A stretch of 64,000 nt of DNA. Origin: CAWKGV01 sp963849305. Its GTDB lineage: Bacteria > Pseudomonadota > Alphaproteobacteria > Acetobacterales > Acetobacteraceae. Below the pieces are notes generated by a model. That model was given only the letters and a program-made list of their open reading frames with translations, was not told where the DNA came from and searched no databases. Below are positions 1 through 8,448 of the stretch, one piece after another. Numbering within the stretch: position 1 is the first letter of the stretch; every line of letters begins with the position of its first letter. Location: contig CAWKGV010000022.1 in NCBI GenBank assembly GCA_963849305.1, positions 248,001 to 312,000 on the forward strand, given 5' to 3'. The translations under genes and the position numbers were made by a program.

Positions 1-1
1 G

Positions 2-619
2 GCGGTGGTCGAGCGGCTGATGGCGCCGGACATGTTCAGCGGCTGGGGTATCCGGACCTTGTCGAGCGAGCATCCCGGCTACAACCCGCTTGCCTACCAT
101 CTCGGAACGGTCTGGCCGTTCGCCAACGCTGTGACTGGCCTGGGATTGCGGCGCTACGGGTTCGCCACGGCGCTGCACCGGCTGGCGAAGGGGCTGTTCG
201 ACGCCAGCGAGGTATTCCATCTCGGCCGCCTGCCGGAAGTGTTCGGCGGGCACCCACGCGACCAACGGCATCCGCATCCGGGGGTTTATCCCGGGGCTTG
301 CGCACCTCAGGCGTGGTCGGCCAGTGCCGTTGTGACCTTGGTGCAAGCAATGCTCGGCTTGATCCCGCTGGCGCCGCGCGGGATGCTGATCGTCGATCCC
401 GAGTTGCCGGATTGGCTGCCCGAGGTGACGCTTGAGGGGGTTCGCGTCGGCGGGGCGTGCGTCACCCTCCGGTTCCGACGCGATGGCGCGGGCTTCACCA
501 GCCACGAAGTCGTCGGGCCGACCGGCGACCTGCGCATCCACCGGCCGGCTCGGCGTGGTCCGAACGGGTCGGCGGATGGCGACTTGGTCGCGGCTGCCAT
601 CCAAGAGGCGCTAGACTGA
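2..619 (+). CDS. Glycogen-debranching enzyme (amylo-alpha-1,6-glucosidase type), C-terminal part
   Basis: The frame is open from the left edge, so only about the last 205 residues are present. The protein reads like the (alpha/alpha)6-barrel end of bacterial amylo-alpha-1,6-glucosidase-like enzymes. Visible family stretches are YHLGTVWPFANA, LPEVFGG and a late ACAPQAWSASAV segment that normally lines the active-site barrel. The inferred role is hydrolysis of branch points in glycogen or other alpha-glucans in the cytosol. A GTG at base 5 is merely an internal codon. The gene stops 40 bases before the next gene on the same strand. The family call is good, but the exact substrate is not determinable from the fragment. 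Confidence 0.75.
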   Translation, partial: AVVERLMAPDMFSGWGIRTLSSEHPGYNPLAYHLGTVWPFANAVTGLGLRRYGFATALHRLAKGLFDASEVFHLGRLPEVFGGHPRDQRHPHPGVYPGACAPQAWSASAVVTLVQAMLGLIPLAPRGMLIVDPELPDWLPEVTLEGVRVGGACVTLRFRRDGAGFTSHEVVGPTGDLRIHRPARRGPNGSADGDLVAAAIQEALD

Positions 620-659
620 ACCGCTGGCGCCGAACCCCTCCTGCATTGAGGAGAGTGCG

Positions 660-1127
660 ATGTCGGATCGCCCGCCGCTGCCGCCCTTCACACCCGAGAC
701 CGCCGCCCGGAAAGCGCGCCTGGCGGAAGATGCCTGGAATACGCGCGAGCCCGAGCGGGTGGCGCAAGCCTATACCGAGGATAGCCGGTGGCGGAACCGG
801 GCCGAGTTCTTCCAGGGGCGCGCCGCGATCATCGCGTTTCTACGGCGCAAATGGTCGCGAGAACTGGACTACCGATTGGTAAAGGAGTTGTGGGCCTGTC
901 ACGGCGAGCGGATCGCCGTGCGCTTCGTCTACGAATGGCACGACGACAGCGGTAATTGGTATCGCAGCCACGGCAACGAGCAATGGGAGTTCGACGGCGC
1001 CGGTCTGATGCGCCGGCGCGAGGCGAGTATCAACGACGTGCCGATCCGCGAGCAGGACCGCCGGTTTCGCTGGCCGCTCGGGCCGCGCCCGGCGGACCAC
1101 CCGGGGCTTACCGACCTCGGCATGTAG
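660..1127 (+). CDS. NTF2-like / SnoaL-fold protein (DUF1348 type)
   Basis: A 155-residue cytosolic protein with the one-domain NTF2-like cone fold expected of the DUF1348 family. Features seen are an N-terminal helix (ARKARLAEDAWNTREPERVAQAYTED), the WRNRAEFFQGRAAI loop and aromatic beta-strands such as VRFVYEWHDDSGNWYRSHGNEQW. The start ATG has GGAGAG upstream (about 649). Family length is normally 150-160 residues, so it looks complete. Such proteins bind small hydrophobic ligands or act as isomerase-like enzymes. No specific function can be assigned. Confidence 0.75.
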   Translation: MSDRPPLPPFTPETAARKARLAEDAWNTREPERVAQAYTEDSRWRNRAEFFQGRAAIIAFLRRKWSRELDYRLVKELWACHGERIAVRFVYEWHDDSGNWYRSHGNEQWEFDGAGLMRRREASINDVPIREQDRRFRWPLGPRPADHPGLTDLGM

Positions 1128-1252
1128 CCTTTTTCGTCCCGCCCCGCCCCAGCTTCTACGGTCGCACATCGGGGGACTCTGATCTCCCCCTTCCTTGCGG
1201 ATCCCCCAGCCCCTCCCGCAAAGGACCCGCAAAGAGGGAGAGCTATGGGCTC

Positions 1253-1859
1253 TTACATCGTCAATGACGCGCCTTGCTCGGCGGGGGTCAGCGTCCAGGC
1301 GTGCTCGCCTCGGGCGGGCGGGGCGCACCAGAACGGTATGCCGTTGCGGGTGCGCACGTTCGGCTCCAGTCCCATTGCCGCGCGCAGCGCGCGAAAGAAC
1401 GCACCATGCGACACCACGAGTACGGCAGACGGCAGTGCCGTCGCACGGTTTACAGCGGCCACAGCGCGAGCCCGCAGACTGACGAACGAACTCGGCGCCG
1501 TCCGGGGTCCATTCGCCGGCGATCCAGCGGACGAACCACTCCGTCATCGGTTCGCCCTCCTGCGTGCCGAACGATACCTCGCGCAGCGCTTCGTCGATCC
1601 GCACCGGGAGCGTCAACTGATCGGCCACGATCTCGGCGGTGATGCGCGCGCGCGAAAGCGGCGAGGCGACGATCGTGCGAATTCCGGTCACGTGTCGCCG
1701 CAGTAGTTCCGCCGCCGACCGGGCCTGCGCTAGCCCGGCCGAGTTAAGCGGGATATCGACATTCCCCTGGGAGAGCCCGCGCGCGTTCCAGTCGGTTTCG
1801 CCGTGACGCAGGAACCAGAACGGAACCGGAGCGAGCGCCTCCTCCGGGGTAACCGGCAT
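1253..1859 (-). pseudogene. Histidine phosphatase (phosphoglycerate-mutase-like), frameshifted
   Basis: The start ATG (1859) overlaps the TGA of the upstream glutathione-transferase gene, so translation is probably coupled. The N-terminal part has the family signature FLRHGETDWN with the phosphate-accepting His, then SPLSRARITAEI and a conserved Glu (REVSFGTQEGEP). At about 1482-1494 the frame shifts. The remainder, with the second catalytic His (VVSHGAFFRALRAAMGL), is in another frame and ends at 1253. The shift coincides with a tandem copy of a four-base unit (CGAACGAA on the + strand); removing one copy restores the frame. Either a recent inactivation or an assembly error. Confidence 0.8.
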
Positions 1860-2479
1860 CAGCCCTGCAAGCCCTCGGCCTGCATCGTTTTCTGAACCGC
1901 CGGACGGCTCAGCATTCGGCGGTAGTGCGCCTCGCAATTGGGCGGCAGTTTTATGTGCATCCGGGCCGCCGCCCAGAACTCGACGTAAAACAGCGCCGCG
2001 TCGGCGATGGAGAACGAACCGGCAATGTAGTCCTTGCCGGCCAGCGCCTTGTCGATGATCGCGAGGCCCTTCTCGACCATCTCCTTGCCCTTTTCCTTCA
2101 CCTTGGCCTCGTCGGCGGGGTTCGGGGTGTAGTTCGAGGCCCGGAACAGGCGCGAGAAGCCCTGCATGTGGATGGTCGCGACCACGTAATCGAGCGCCTC
2201 CAGCACTCGCGCCTGGCTCTCGGGGTCGTCGGGCAGCAGCTTCTTGTCGGGATTGGTGCGGGCCAGCCAGTAAGCGATGGCGGGAAACTCGGTCAGCACC
2301 GAGCCGTCGTCGCGCACCACGGTCGGCACCTTCGACTTCGGGTTGATGGACGTGAATTCCGGCTTGAATTGTTCGCCTTCCATCAATTTGACGGCCTGTG
2401 TCTCGTAGGGCTTGCCGATCTCCTCTAGCAAGACGTGGATGCCGAGCGAGCAGGCGCCCGGAGAATAGAGCAGCTTCAT
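1859..2479 (-). CDS. Glutathione S-transferase (beta-class-like)
   Basis: A 206-residue cytosolic GST. Residues 1-80 form the thioredoxin-like domain, with LYSPGACSLG near the start (Cys10/Ser11, as in bacterial beta-class enzymes) and the cis-Pro segment KVPTVV followed by the glutathione-binding T-E-F region. The C-terminal all-alpha domain covers about residues 90-200 and has the N-capping-box motif SIADAALFYVE. It conjugates glutathione to electrophiles. It sits in the middle of a three-gene operon: its ATG overlaps the TGA of the upstream flavin monooxygenase by four bases, and its own stop overlaps the next start. A detoxification or xenobiotic role is likely from context. Confidence 0.9.
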   Translation of the reverse strand: MKLLYSPGACSLGIHVLLEEIGKPYETQAVKLMEGEQFKPEFTSINPKSKVPTVVRDDGSVLTEFPAIAYWLARTNPDKKLLPDDPESQARVLEALDYVVATIHMQGFSRLFRASNYTPNPADEAKVKEKGKEMVEKGLAIIDKALAGKDYIAGSFSIADAALFYVEFWAAARMHIKLPPNCEAHYRRMLSRPAVQKTMQAEGLQG

Positions 2480-3831
2480 GTGGTTCCTCCTTCGGTTAAA
2501 TGACTGGGGATGGGCAGGCCCAGGTTCTCACGCAATGTCTGGCCCGCATAGTCGCGCCGGTGCAGCCCCCGCCGCTGCAATTCCGGGACGACGAGCCGCA
2601 CGAATTCCTCGTAAGCGCCCGGCACATGCGAGGCTGCCACCACGAAACCATCGCAGCCGCCCTCAGTGAACCAGTGCTCCATCTGGTCGGCGACGTCCCT
2701 GGGCGAGCCGGCGAAGATTGGGTGGTCGTGCAATGTCCCGCGCCCGGTCAACTCCATGAAGTCGCGCGCGGTCGGGTTCTTGCGGCCGCTTCGGCGCAGC
2801 ACGCGGTCGCGCAGGGCTTGCAGGCCCGAGATGCTTGCCAGCTCCGCCTCCGAGAACGGCTCATCCATTCCCTTGCTGGCGAAATCGAAGTTGAGCCCTT
2901 CCGACAGCAGCGAGAGCCGGTCGATGTCCTTGGGCAGCCGGTCGATCAGGGCGAGCTTATCCTCGGCCTCGGGGCGTGTCTCGGCGACGATGGGGTAGGC
3001 GGCCATAGTGATCTTGACCAGCTCGGGGTCGCGGCCGGCTTGCGCCACGGCGTCCTTGAAAGTGGCGTAATCCTGCTTCGCACGGTCAAGCTCGTGGTTG
3101 GCGACGAACACCAACTCCGCCCAGCGCGCCGCGAACCGCCGGCCGCGCCCGCTCTGCCCGGCTTGGATGACGACTGGATGGCCTTGGGCCGAGGGCGGGA
3201 CGGTGAACGGTCCGCGCGACCGGAAGAACCGGCCGGCGTGATCTAGCCGATGCACCTTATCGGGATGCGCGAACAGGCCGGTCTTCTTATCCACCACCAG
3301 CGCATCGGGCTCCCACGCGCCCCAGTGGCCAAGCACGACTTCCATGAACTCGTCGGCGCGGTCGTAGCGCAGGTCATGCTCCATCTGGGCGCCGATGCCC
3401 ATATTGAGCGCCTCGCCGTCGTTCAGCGAAGTCACGACATTCCAGGCGGCGCGCCCGCCGGTCATCAGATCGAGGGTCGCGAACACGCGGGCGACGTGGA
3501 ACGGCTCATAATAAGTGGTGGAGTAGGTCGAGCCGAGGCCAAGCCGCTCGGTGGCCATGCCCATGACGGTGAGGACGGTGACGGGGTCCATCTTCACGCA
3601 GCGGATGCCGTTGGCCACCGTGTGCGCGTGCTCGCCGCCGTAGCGATCTGGCATGGCAAGCCGGTCGTCGAAGAAGCCCAGATGGAACTTGCCGGCTTCC
3701 AGGATGCGGCCGATGCGGCGGTAATACTCGGCCGAGGTGAAGTCGGGCGCCGCCTCCGGATGCCGCCAGGAACCCACGAAATTGGTACAGTTCTGGGCCT
3801 GCAGGAAAGCAACCAGGGTCATCTGGCGCAT
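2476..3831 (-). CDS. Flavin-dependent monooxygenase of the nitrilotriacetate monooxygenase component A (NtaA/SnaA/DszA) family
   Basis: About 451 residues, the usual family length. It is a TIM-barrel luciferase-like enzyme that takes reduced FMN from a separate reductase. Recognisable stretches are LGFFDDRLAMPDRYGG, LGLGSTYSTTYYEPFHVARVFATLDLMTGGRAAWNVVTS, the VIQAGQSGRGRRFAARWAE flavin-binding region and the C-terminal VRLVVPELQRRGL. Start chosen at the Met in MRQMTLVAF (3831); a GTG-type extension seven codons longer is possible. It is the first gene of the operon with the GST and phosphatase genes. The substrate is unknown; relatives oxidise aminopolycarboxylates or organosulfur compounds. 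No flavin reductase gene is adjacent. Confidence 0.88.
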   Translation of the reverse strand: MRQMTLVAFLQAQNCTNFVGSWRHPEAAPDFTSAEYYRRIGRILEAGKFHLGFFDDRLAMPDRYGGEHAHTVANGIRCVKMDPVTVLTVMGMATERLGLGSTYSTTYYEPFHVARVFATLDLMTGGRAAWNVVTSLNDGEALNMGIGAQMEHDLRYDRADEFMEVVLGHWGAWEPDALVVDKKTGLFAHPDKVHRLDHAGRFFRSRGPFTVPPSAQGHPVVIQAGQSGRGRRFAARWAELVFVANHELDRAKQDYATFKDAVAQAGRDPELVKITMAAYPIVAETRPEAEDKLALIDRLPKDIDRLSLLSEGLNFDFASKGMDEPFSEAELASISGLQALRDRVLRRSGRKNPTARDFMELTGRGTLHDHPIFAGSPRDVADQMEHWFTEGGCDGFVVAASHVPGAYEEFVRLVVPELQRRGLHRRDYAGQTLRENLGLPIPSHLTEGGTT

Positions 3832-3852
3832 GGAACGGAACCCCTCCTCCAA

Positions 3853-3872
3853 CCCCCTTCCGCAAGTGGGGG
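3853..3872. repeat. G/C-rich inverted repeat, member of a dispersed family
   Basis: Five C (3853-3857) and five G (3868-3872) flank TTCCGCAAGT, giving a hairpin between prs and the monooxygenase gene. Related C-rich/TTGC/G-rich elements occur at 26593-26613 and 54131-54144, always between genes. It may act as a transcription terminator or mRNA-stabilising hairpin; there is no T-tract. Confidence 0.5.
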
Positions 3873-3906
3873 AGCTCCTGGAGCTTCCGCTGGTATTGGT
3901 GGGGCG

Positions 3907-4839
3907 TCAATCAAACAGGGAGCTGACCGAGCTTTCGTCGCTGATCCGCCGCATCGCCTCGGCCATCAGGGGTGCCACGGTGATCTGGCGGATGTTGCGC
4001 GCGACCCGCACCGCCTCGGTGGCCAGGATAGAATCGGTGATGGTCATGGTCTCGATAGGCGAGGAGGCGATGCGCGCCACCGCGCCGCCGGACAGCACGC
4101 CATGCGTGACATACACGCTGGCCGAGCGCGCGCCGGCGCTGATCAGTGCTTCGGCCGCGTTGCAGAGCGTGCCGCCGGAATCCACGATGTCGTCCACCAG
4201 GATGCAGTCGCGCCCGGCGACGTCGCCGATCACGTTCATCACCTCCGAGATGCCCGCGCGCTCGCGCCGTTTGTCGATGATGGCGAGGTCGCAGTTGAGC
4301 CGGGTGGCAATGAGCCGGGCGCGCAGCACGCCCCCCGTGTCGGGCGAGACGATCATGATGTCGCAGCCCTTGTAGCGCTCCTCGATATCGCGGACGAACA
4401 GCGGGGCGGCGTAGAGATTGTCCACGGGGATGTCGAAGAAGCCTTGGATCTGACCGGAGTGCAGATCCATGGTGAGAACCCGGTTGGCGCCCGCCTGGGT
4501 GATGAGGTTGGCCACCAGCTTAGCGCTGATCGGGGTGCGGGGGCCGGATTTACGGTCCTGGCGGGCATAGCCGAAATAAGGGATGACCGAGGTGACGCGG
4601 CGGGCGGAGCCACGGCGCAGCGCGTCCTGGGCGATCAGCAGCTCCATCAGGTTGTCGTTGGCCGGGTACGAGGTGGACTGGATGATGAACACGTCCTCGC
4701 CGCGCACGTTCTCGTGGATTTCGACGAACACCTCCATATCGGCGAAGCGGCGGACCGAGGCGCGGGCCAGCGGCAGGCCGAGGGCGGCGGCCATCGCCTC
4801 GGCGAGCGGCCGGTTGCTGTTGCAGGCCACGATCTTCAT
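3907..4839 (-). CDS. prs: Ribose-phosphate pyrophosphokinase (PRPP synthetase)
   Basis: 310 residues, the normal class I length. It converts ribose 5-phosphate and ATP to PRPP for purine, pyrimidine, histidine, tryptophan and NAD synthesis. Visible signatures are the N-terminal SNRPLAEAMAAALG, the ATP-binding FGYARQDRKSGPRTPISAK region, DLHSGQIQGFFDIPVDNL and the PRPP-binding loop DCILVDDIVDSGGTL at about residues 212-226. The start ATG at 4839 is unambiguous. It lies about 100 bases downstream of the envelope operon on the same strand and could be its last member or have its own promoter. Confidence 0.97.
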   Translation of the reverse strand: MKIVACNSNRPLAEAMAAALGLPLARASVRRFADMEVFVEIHENVRGEDVFIIQSTSYPANDNLMELLIAQDALRRGSARRVTSVIPYFGYARQDRKSGPRTPISAKLVANLITQAGANRVLTMDLHSGQIQGFFDIPVDNLYAAPLFVRDIEERYKGCDIMIVSPDTGGVLRARLIATRLNCDLAIIDKRRERAGISEVMNVIGDVAGRDCILVDDIVDSGGTLCNAAEALISAGARSASVYVTHGVLSGGAVARIASSPIETMTITDSILATEAVRVARNIRQITVAPLMAEAMRRISDESSVSSLFD

Positions 4840-4940
4840 GCGTTCGGTCCGGTGCCCCAGGCGCGCAGCCGCCGGCTTCTAGCAACGGTTCGGTGACGTG
4901 TCCATGAACGTTGGCTGCGGCCCTCGAGCTGCTCGTCGGC

Positions 4941-5808
4941 TCAGCGGGCGCGGCCGGACTGGCGCAAGATCACCTCCCGCACCCCGCCGCCGGCTTCCCG
5001 CGCTACGGCCACCGCGATGTCACCCCAGGTACTGGTCGAGCGTGCCGGTCGGCACCAAGTTGAGTTGCACAACCCGCCCGCGCTCATCGCCCTGGGCGTT
5101 CCGCACCACCCACTGGATCTCCACCCGTTCCTGAGCGGGGCTCACCGGGACCAGGCGGACATGGCCATGCACGGTGAAGTCGGCGCCTTTGGGGGCTTCT
5201 TGCACCAGTTCGCCCAGTGTCGAGAGCTGGGTCCGCATCAGCCGGGTGAGTGCGATATCTCCGTCGCCCGGCGCTCCTGTGACCTCCGCCACCTCCACTT
5301 TGGCGGGACGGTTGTAGAGGCTGTTCGGATTGGCCTGCTGCAAGGCGGTGTTGACGCCGGAGAGCAGAGTGGCGAGTTCCGGCGCCGCGTCCGCCGCGGC
5401 GCGCGCCAGCGTGGCCGGGGATGCGGCCGCCCAGGCCGTGATCGGCACCGGCTTGCCGGTGATTTGGCCGGCGGTGTGTCCCTGTGGGGTTTGCACGGTA
5501 TAAACCGGGACGATCTCCGGCCCCCGATCCTGCGCGGTGATGTTCAACCGCCAATCGGCCCGCTGTCCCCGCTCCGCGTAGGCTGGTACCTCCCGGAACT
5601 GGAGATCGCGCGCCAGCAAGGCCGCGAGAGCGGCGGCGCCCGCATGAGGCAGCCGTGCGTTGCTGGGAGGCGCCACGATTAGGCGGGGCGGCATCGGCGG
5701 CTGCGCGAGGCGCAGCGCCGTCGCGCCGGGATTGCCCCGGAACGGCTCCGGCAATTCGCCGCAGCCGGCGAGCAGCGCCAGCAAGGCGGCCAGGACCAGA
5801 TAGCGCAT
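4941..5808 (-). pseudogene. Putative outer-membrane or periplasmic lipoprotein, frameshifted near the 3' end
   Basis: Start ATG at 5808 overlaps the pgeF stop. The protein begins MRYLVLAALLALLAGCGE, a clear lipoprotein signal peptide with lipobox LAGC, so the mature protein should be lipidated at Cys17 or so. The body has no family I can name with confidence. The uninterrupted frame ends at 5020 with LDQYLG. Dropping one G from the GGGG run (5023-5026 on + as CCCC) continues the protein in frame as GDIAVAVAREAGGGVREVI to a stop at 4941, about 288 residues in total. The continuation looks genuinely coding, so I annotate the gene to 4941 with a one-base insertion. Confidence 0.65.
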
Positions 5809-6605
5809 CAGGCCGGCAGGGCGATGATCGAGATCTGGTGGCCGATCGGTCCCCCGCCCGCCAGGGTGCGGCGGCGATGACTGAAGAGACGGCCTTCCTC
5901 GGTCGCGGTGTCCGCTTCGATCACGTCGATCACGGTCAGGCCGGCCACGGCGACGCGCGCGGCACAATAGCCTGCGAGGTCGAACTGCCAGCTATCCTCG
6001 CGCCGGCCCGGGGCGAAGAAGCGCGCCGCCTCGAGGCCGTGCGCGATCACCGCATCCCGCAGGTCCGGGCCGACCTCGTAGGAGTTCGGGGCGATGCAGG
6101 GGCCGATCGCGGCATGGATGCGGGCGCGGGCCGCGCCAAGAGCCTCCATTGCCGCCAGGACCGCCTCGATCACCCCGGCGACGGCGCCGCGCCAGCCCGC
6201 GTGGGCGGCGCCAACGACCTTGGCGACAGGATCGGCCAACAGCAGCGGCGCGCAGTCGGCCGTGATCACGCCAAGGGCAATGCCCGGCTGATCGGTCACC
6301 ATCCCGTCGGCCCGGGGGCCGGCGCCCACTGCCCAGGGGGTTTCGACCCGAACCACGTCGGCGCCGTGGACCTGCGTGAGCCCGACGAGCGCGGCTGGCT
6401 CCGCGCCGATCGCGCGAGCGGCGCGGGCGCGGTTCTCGCGGACGGCAGTGGGCGAGTCGGCGCTGGACAGGCTGCAATTGAGGCTCGCGTACGGACCGGT
6501 CGAAACGCCCCCCAGTCGGGTGAAGAACCCGTGGGGCGCCGCGAGCACGGGCGAACGGAGTGGGACGGGCAAGGGGACAAGAAGGGGAGAGAACTGGGCC
6601 GTCAT
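5808..6605 (-). CDS. pgeF: Peptidoglycan editing factor / polyphenol-oxidase-like protein (YfiH/LACC1 family)
   Basis: 265 residues, the usual length. Family motifs are all present: FFTRLGGVSTGPYASLNCS, GLTQVHGADVV, the metal/catalytic Cys in TADCAPLLLAD, the HAGWRGAVAGV His and the IGPCIAPNSYEV Cys. E. coli PgeF removes wrongly incorporated L-Ser-containing muropeptide precursors; homologues also have purine nucleoside hydrolase or laccase-like activity. Start fixed at ATG 6605 because it overlaps the upstream methyltransferase stop (ATGA); a start 13 codons upstream is less likely. It sits in the lgt operon, consistent with an envelope-maintenance role. Confidence 0.9.
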   Translation of the reverse strand: MTAQFSPLLVPLPVPLRSPVLAAPHGFFTRLGGVSTGPYASLNCSLSSADSPTAVRENRARAARAIGAEPAALVGLTQVHGADVVRVETPWAVGAGPRADGMVTDQPGIALGVITADCAPLLLADPVAKVVGAAHAGWRGAVAGVIEAVLAAMEALGAARARIHAAIGPCIAPNSYEVGPDLRDAVIAHGLEAARFFAPGRREDSWQFDLAGYCAARVAVAGLTVIDVIEADTATEEGRLFSHRRRTLAGGGPIGHQISIIALPA

Positions 6606-7618
6606 GCCTCGAATCCGGGCGGGATGGGGCAGCCCGGATGGCACAGCGCCAGCGCCTTGAATAGCCGGCCCATGCGGTTCGGTTCGGCGAGACGCCGCGC
6701 CGCCTCAACTAGGGCGAGCGCCCGGCGCGGGGGCTGGCCGCGCGCCAGTTGGTCCGTGCGCTGGAACAGACCGAGCCTGGTCAGGAACACACCTTGTGGC
6801 AGTGGGCCGTAGGTCGTCACCCCGGCATCGCGCGCCGCATGGGCGAAGGCGGCGAAATCGACATGCGCCGTAAGATCCGCCCGGCCAGGAACCGCGAGCG
6901 GATCGGCGTGGCGCTTCGCCCGGATCGCCTGCAAACTGTCACCCCGGCCGCTGTCCGCCGCCCCGTAGTCGAGGAACAGCGCCGCGCCCGCTCGGTGCGC
7001 GATACGACCGCCCAAAGCGGCGGCGAAGGCGAGCGCGGGCTCGCAGACCTCGACCACCTCGCCCTCCTCGACCTCGCCCTTTGCCGGCGCGCGCTCCGGC
7101 CCGTCCGCCGGCAGCTCCTGGAACCCGGCCGGCCCGACGAAGCGCTCGGCCCAGCCCGAGCCGCGCCGCACGAACTGACGCACCGGCAGCGCGTCCAGGA
7201 ACTCGTTGGCGAACAGGATCAGCGGCGCATCCGGCAGCGTGTCCAACCCGCGATGCCAGGTTCCCTTGGGCAGGGCGTTGGCCTGGAGCGCCTTGAGGCG
7301 CGGGGATGCCTCGATCAGATGCAGCGTCAGCGCCATGCGAAAGTCGGGGGCCGTTCGCGTGACGGCGCGCAACGCATCCTGCATCAAGGTTCCGCGCCCC
7401 GGCCCCGCCTCGACCAGCAGCACCGGCTGTGGACGGCCGATCTGCTCCCAAGCAACGGCCGCCCAAAGTCCAAGGATTTCGCCGAATACCTGACTAATCT
7501 CTGGGGCAGTCGTGAAGTCGGCGAATGGGTCTCGGGTGGCGTAATAGGTCGCGTTTGCCCGCGCCATGAAGCGGTCGAGTCGCTCTGGGTCGGTTTGGTT
7601 CAACTTGGGTTCGGGCAT
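6602..7618 (-). CDS. MidA/NDUFAF7-family SAM-dependent protein-arginine methyltransferase homologue
   Basis: About 338 residues. The N-terminal family signature YYATRDPFADFTTAPEISQVFGE (residues 25-47) and the SAM-binding motif I, LLVEAGPGRGTL (67-78), identify COG1565. Further matches are FANEFLDALPV and LFLDYG. The mitochondrial relative NDUFAF7 dimethylates an arginine of complex I subunit NDUFS2; bacterial targets are not established. The start ATG (7618) lies inside the lgt 3' end (19-base overlap), and the stop overlaps pgeF. Longer upstream starts exist but would run far into lgt. It is conserved in the lgt-pgeF neighbourhood in many alphaproteobacteria. Confidence 0.88.
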   Translation of the reverse strand: MPEPKLNQTDPERLDRFMARANATYYATRDPFADFTTAPEISQVFGEILGLWAAVAWEQIGRPQPVLLVEAGPGRGTLMQDALRAVTRTAPDFRMALTLHLIEASPRLKALQANALPKGTWHRGLDTLPDAPLILFANEFLDALPVRQFVRRGSGWAERFVGPAGFQELPADGPERAPAKGEVEEGEVVEVCEPALAFAAALGGRIAHRAGAALFLDYGAADSGRGDSLQAIRAKRHADPLAVPGRADLTAHVDFAAFAHAARDAGVTTYGPLPQGVFLTRLGLFQRTDQLARGQPPRRALALVEAARRLAEPNRMGRLFKALALCHPGCPIPPGFEA

Positions 7619-8448
7619 CGCGCGCTCCGCGCTTGGACGCTCCACCAGATCAACCCGAGCCCGATCAGGAGCATGGGGAAAGAGAGGATCTGCCCCATGG
7701 TCAGGACGCCGCCGATATAGCCGAGGAAGGCATCGGGCTGGCGGAAGCATTCGGCGACGATGCGGCAAATGGCGTAGCCGGCGAGGAAAACCCCGGTCAG
7801 CAATCCGTAATGCGCGCGGACCCGTTCGCCGCGGGCGAGCAGGAGCAGCACCCCGAGCAGGACCACCCCTTCCAAGAATGCCTCATAAAGCTCGCTCGGG
7901 TAGCGCGGGAGGTAGGGCGGCCCGGCCTCGGGGTAGATCATCGCCCCGGGCCAGGAGCAGGCGGTTTGCGTGCAGCCGGGCACCACCCGTCCCCAAAGCT
8001 CGCCGTTGATGAAATTGGCCACGCGGCCGAGCCCGAGGCCGATCGGCACGCACGTCGCTATCCGATCGGCGAAGCCGAGCACGTTGATCTTGTATTTCCA
8101 GCAGAACCAGATGATCGCCACGGCGACGCCGATCGCTCCGCCATGGAAGCTCATCCCGCCGTGCCAAACCTCGAATATCTGCGCCGGATGCGAGAAATAG
8201 AGCCCTGGCTGGTAGAACAGCACGTAGCCGAGCCGCCCGCCGAGCACGACCCCCAGCGTGGCCCAGGTCAGGAAGTCGTCCACCTGCTCGGGGGTGGCGA
8301 CGCGGGGCGGGCGTTGGGCCAGCCGGCGCGCGAGCCGCCAGCCCAGCACCAGGGCGGTGATGTAGGCGAGCGCATACCAGCGAATGGCGATCGGCCCGAG
8401 CTGGACCGCCACCGGATCGAAATGCGGGTAGAGCAGGACGGACATCAT
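7600..8448 (-). CDS. lgt: Prolipoprotein diacylglyceryl transferase
   Basis: 282 residues, integral inner-membrane enzyme with seven predicted hydrophobic segments. It moves diacylglycerol from phosphatidylglycerol to the lipobox Cys of prolipoproteins, the first step in lipoprotein maturation. The Lgt signature GRVANFINGELWGR (about 141-154) and the catalytic HGGMSFHGG region (about 96-104) are intact. Two adjacent ATGs (8448 and 8445) could start; the second overlaps the hldD stop codon. A downstream gene in the same operon encodes a likely lipoprotein substrate. Confidence 0.96.
   Translation of the reverse strand: MMSVLLYPHFDPVAVQLGPIAIRWYALAYITALVLGWRLARRLAQRPPRVATPEQVDDFLTWATLGVVLGGRLGYVLFYQPGLYFSHPAQIFEVWHGGMSFHGGAIGVAVAIIWFCWKYKINVLGFADRIATCVPIGLGLGRVANFINGELWGRVVPGCTQTACSWPGAMIYPEAGPPYLPRYPSELYEAFLEGVVLLGVLLLLARGERVRAHYGLLTGVFLAGYAICRIVAECFRQPDAFLGYIGGVLTMGQILSFPMLLIGLGLIWWSVQARSARCPNPS

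Noticed and set aside
3250..4896. A 548-codon + strand frame opposite the monooxygenase and prs
   Set aside because: His/Gly/Asp-rich antisense shadow; prs on the other strand is certain.
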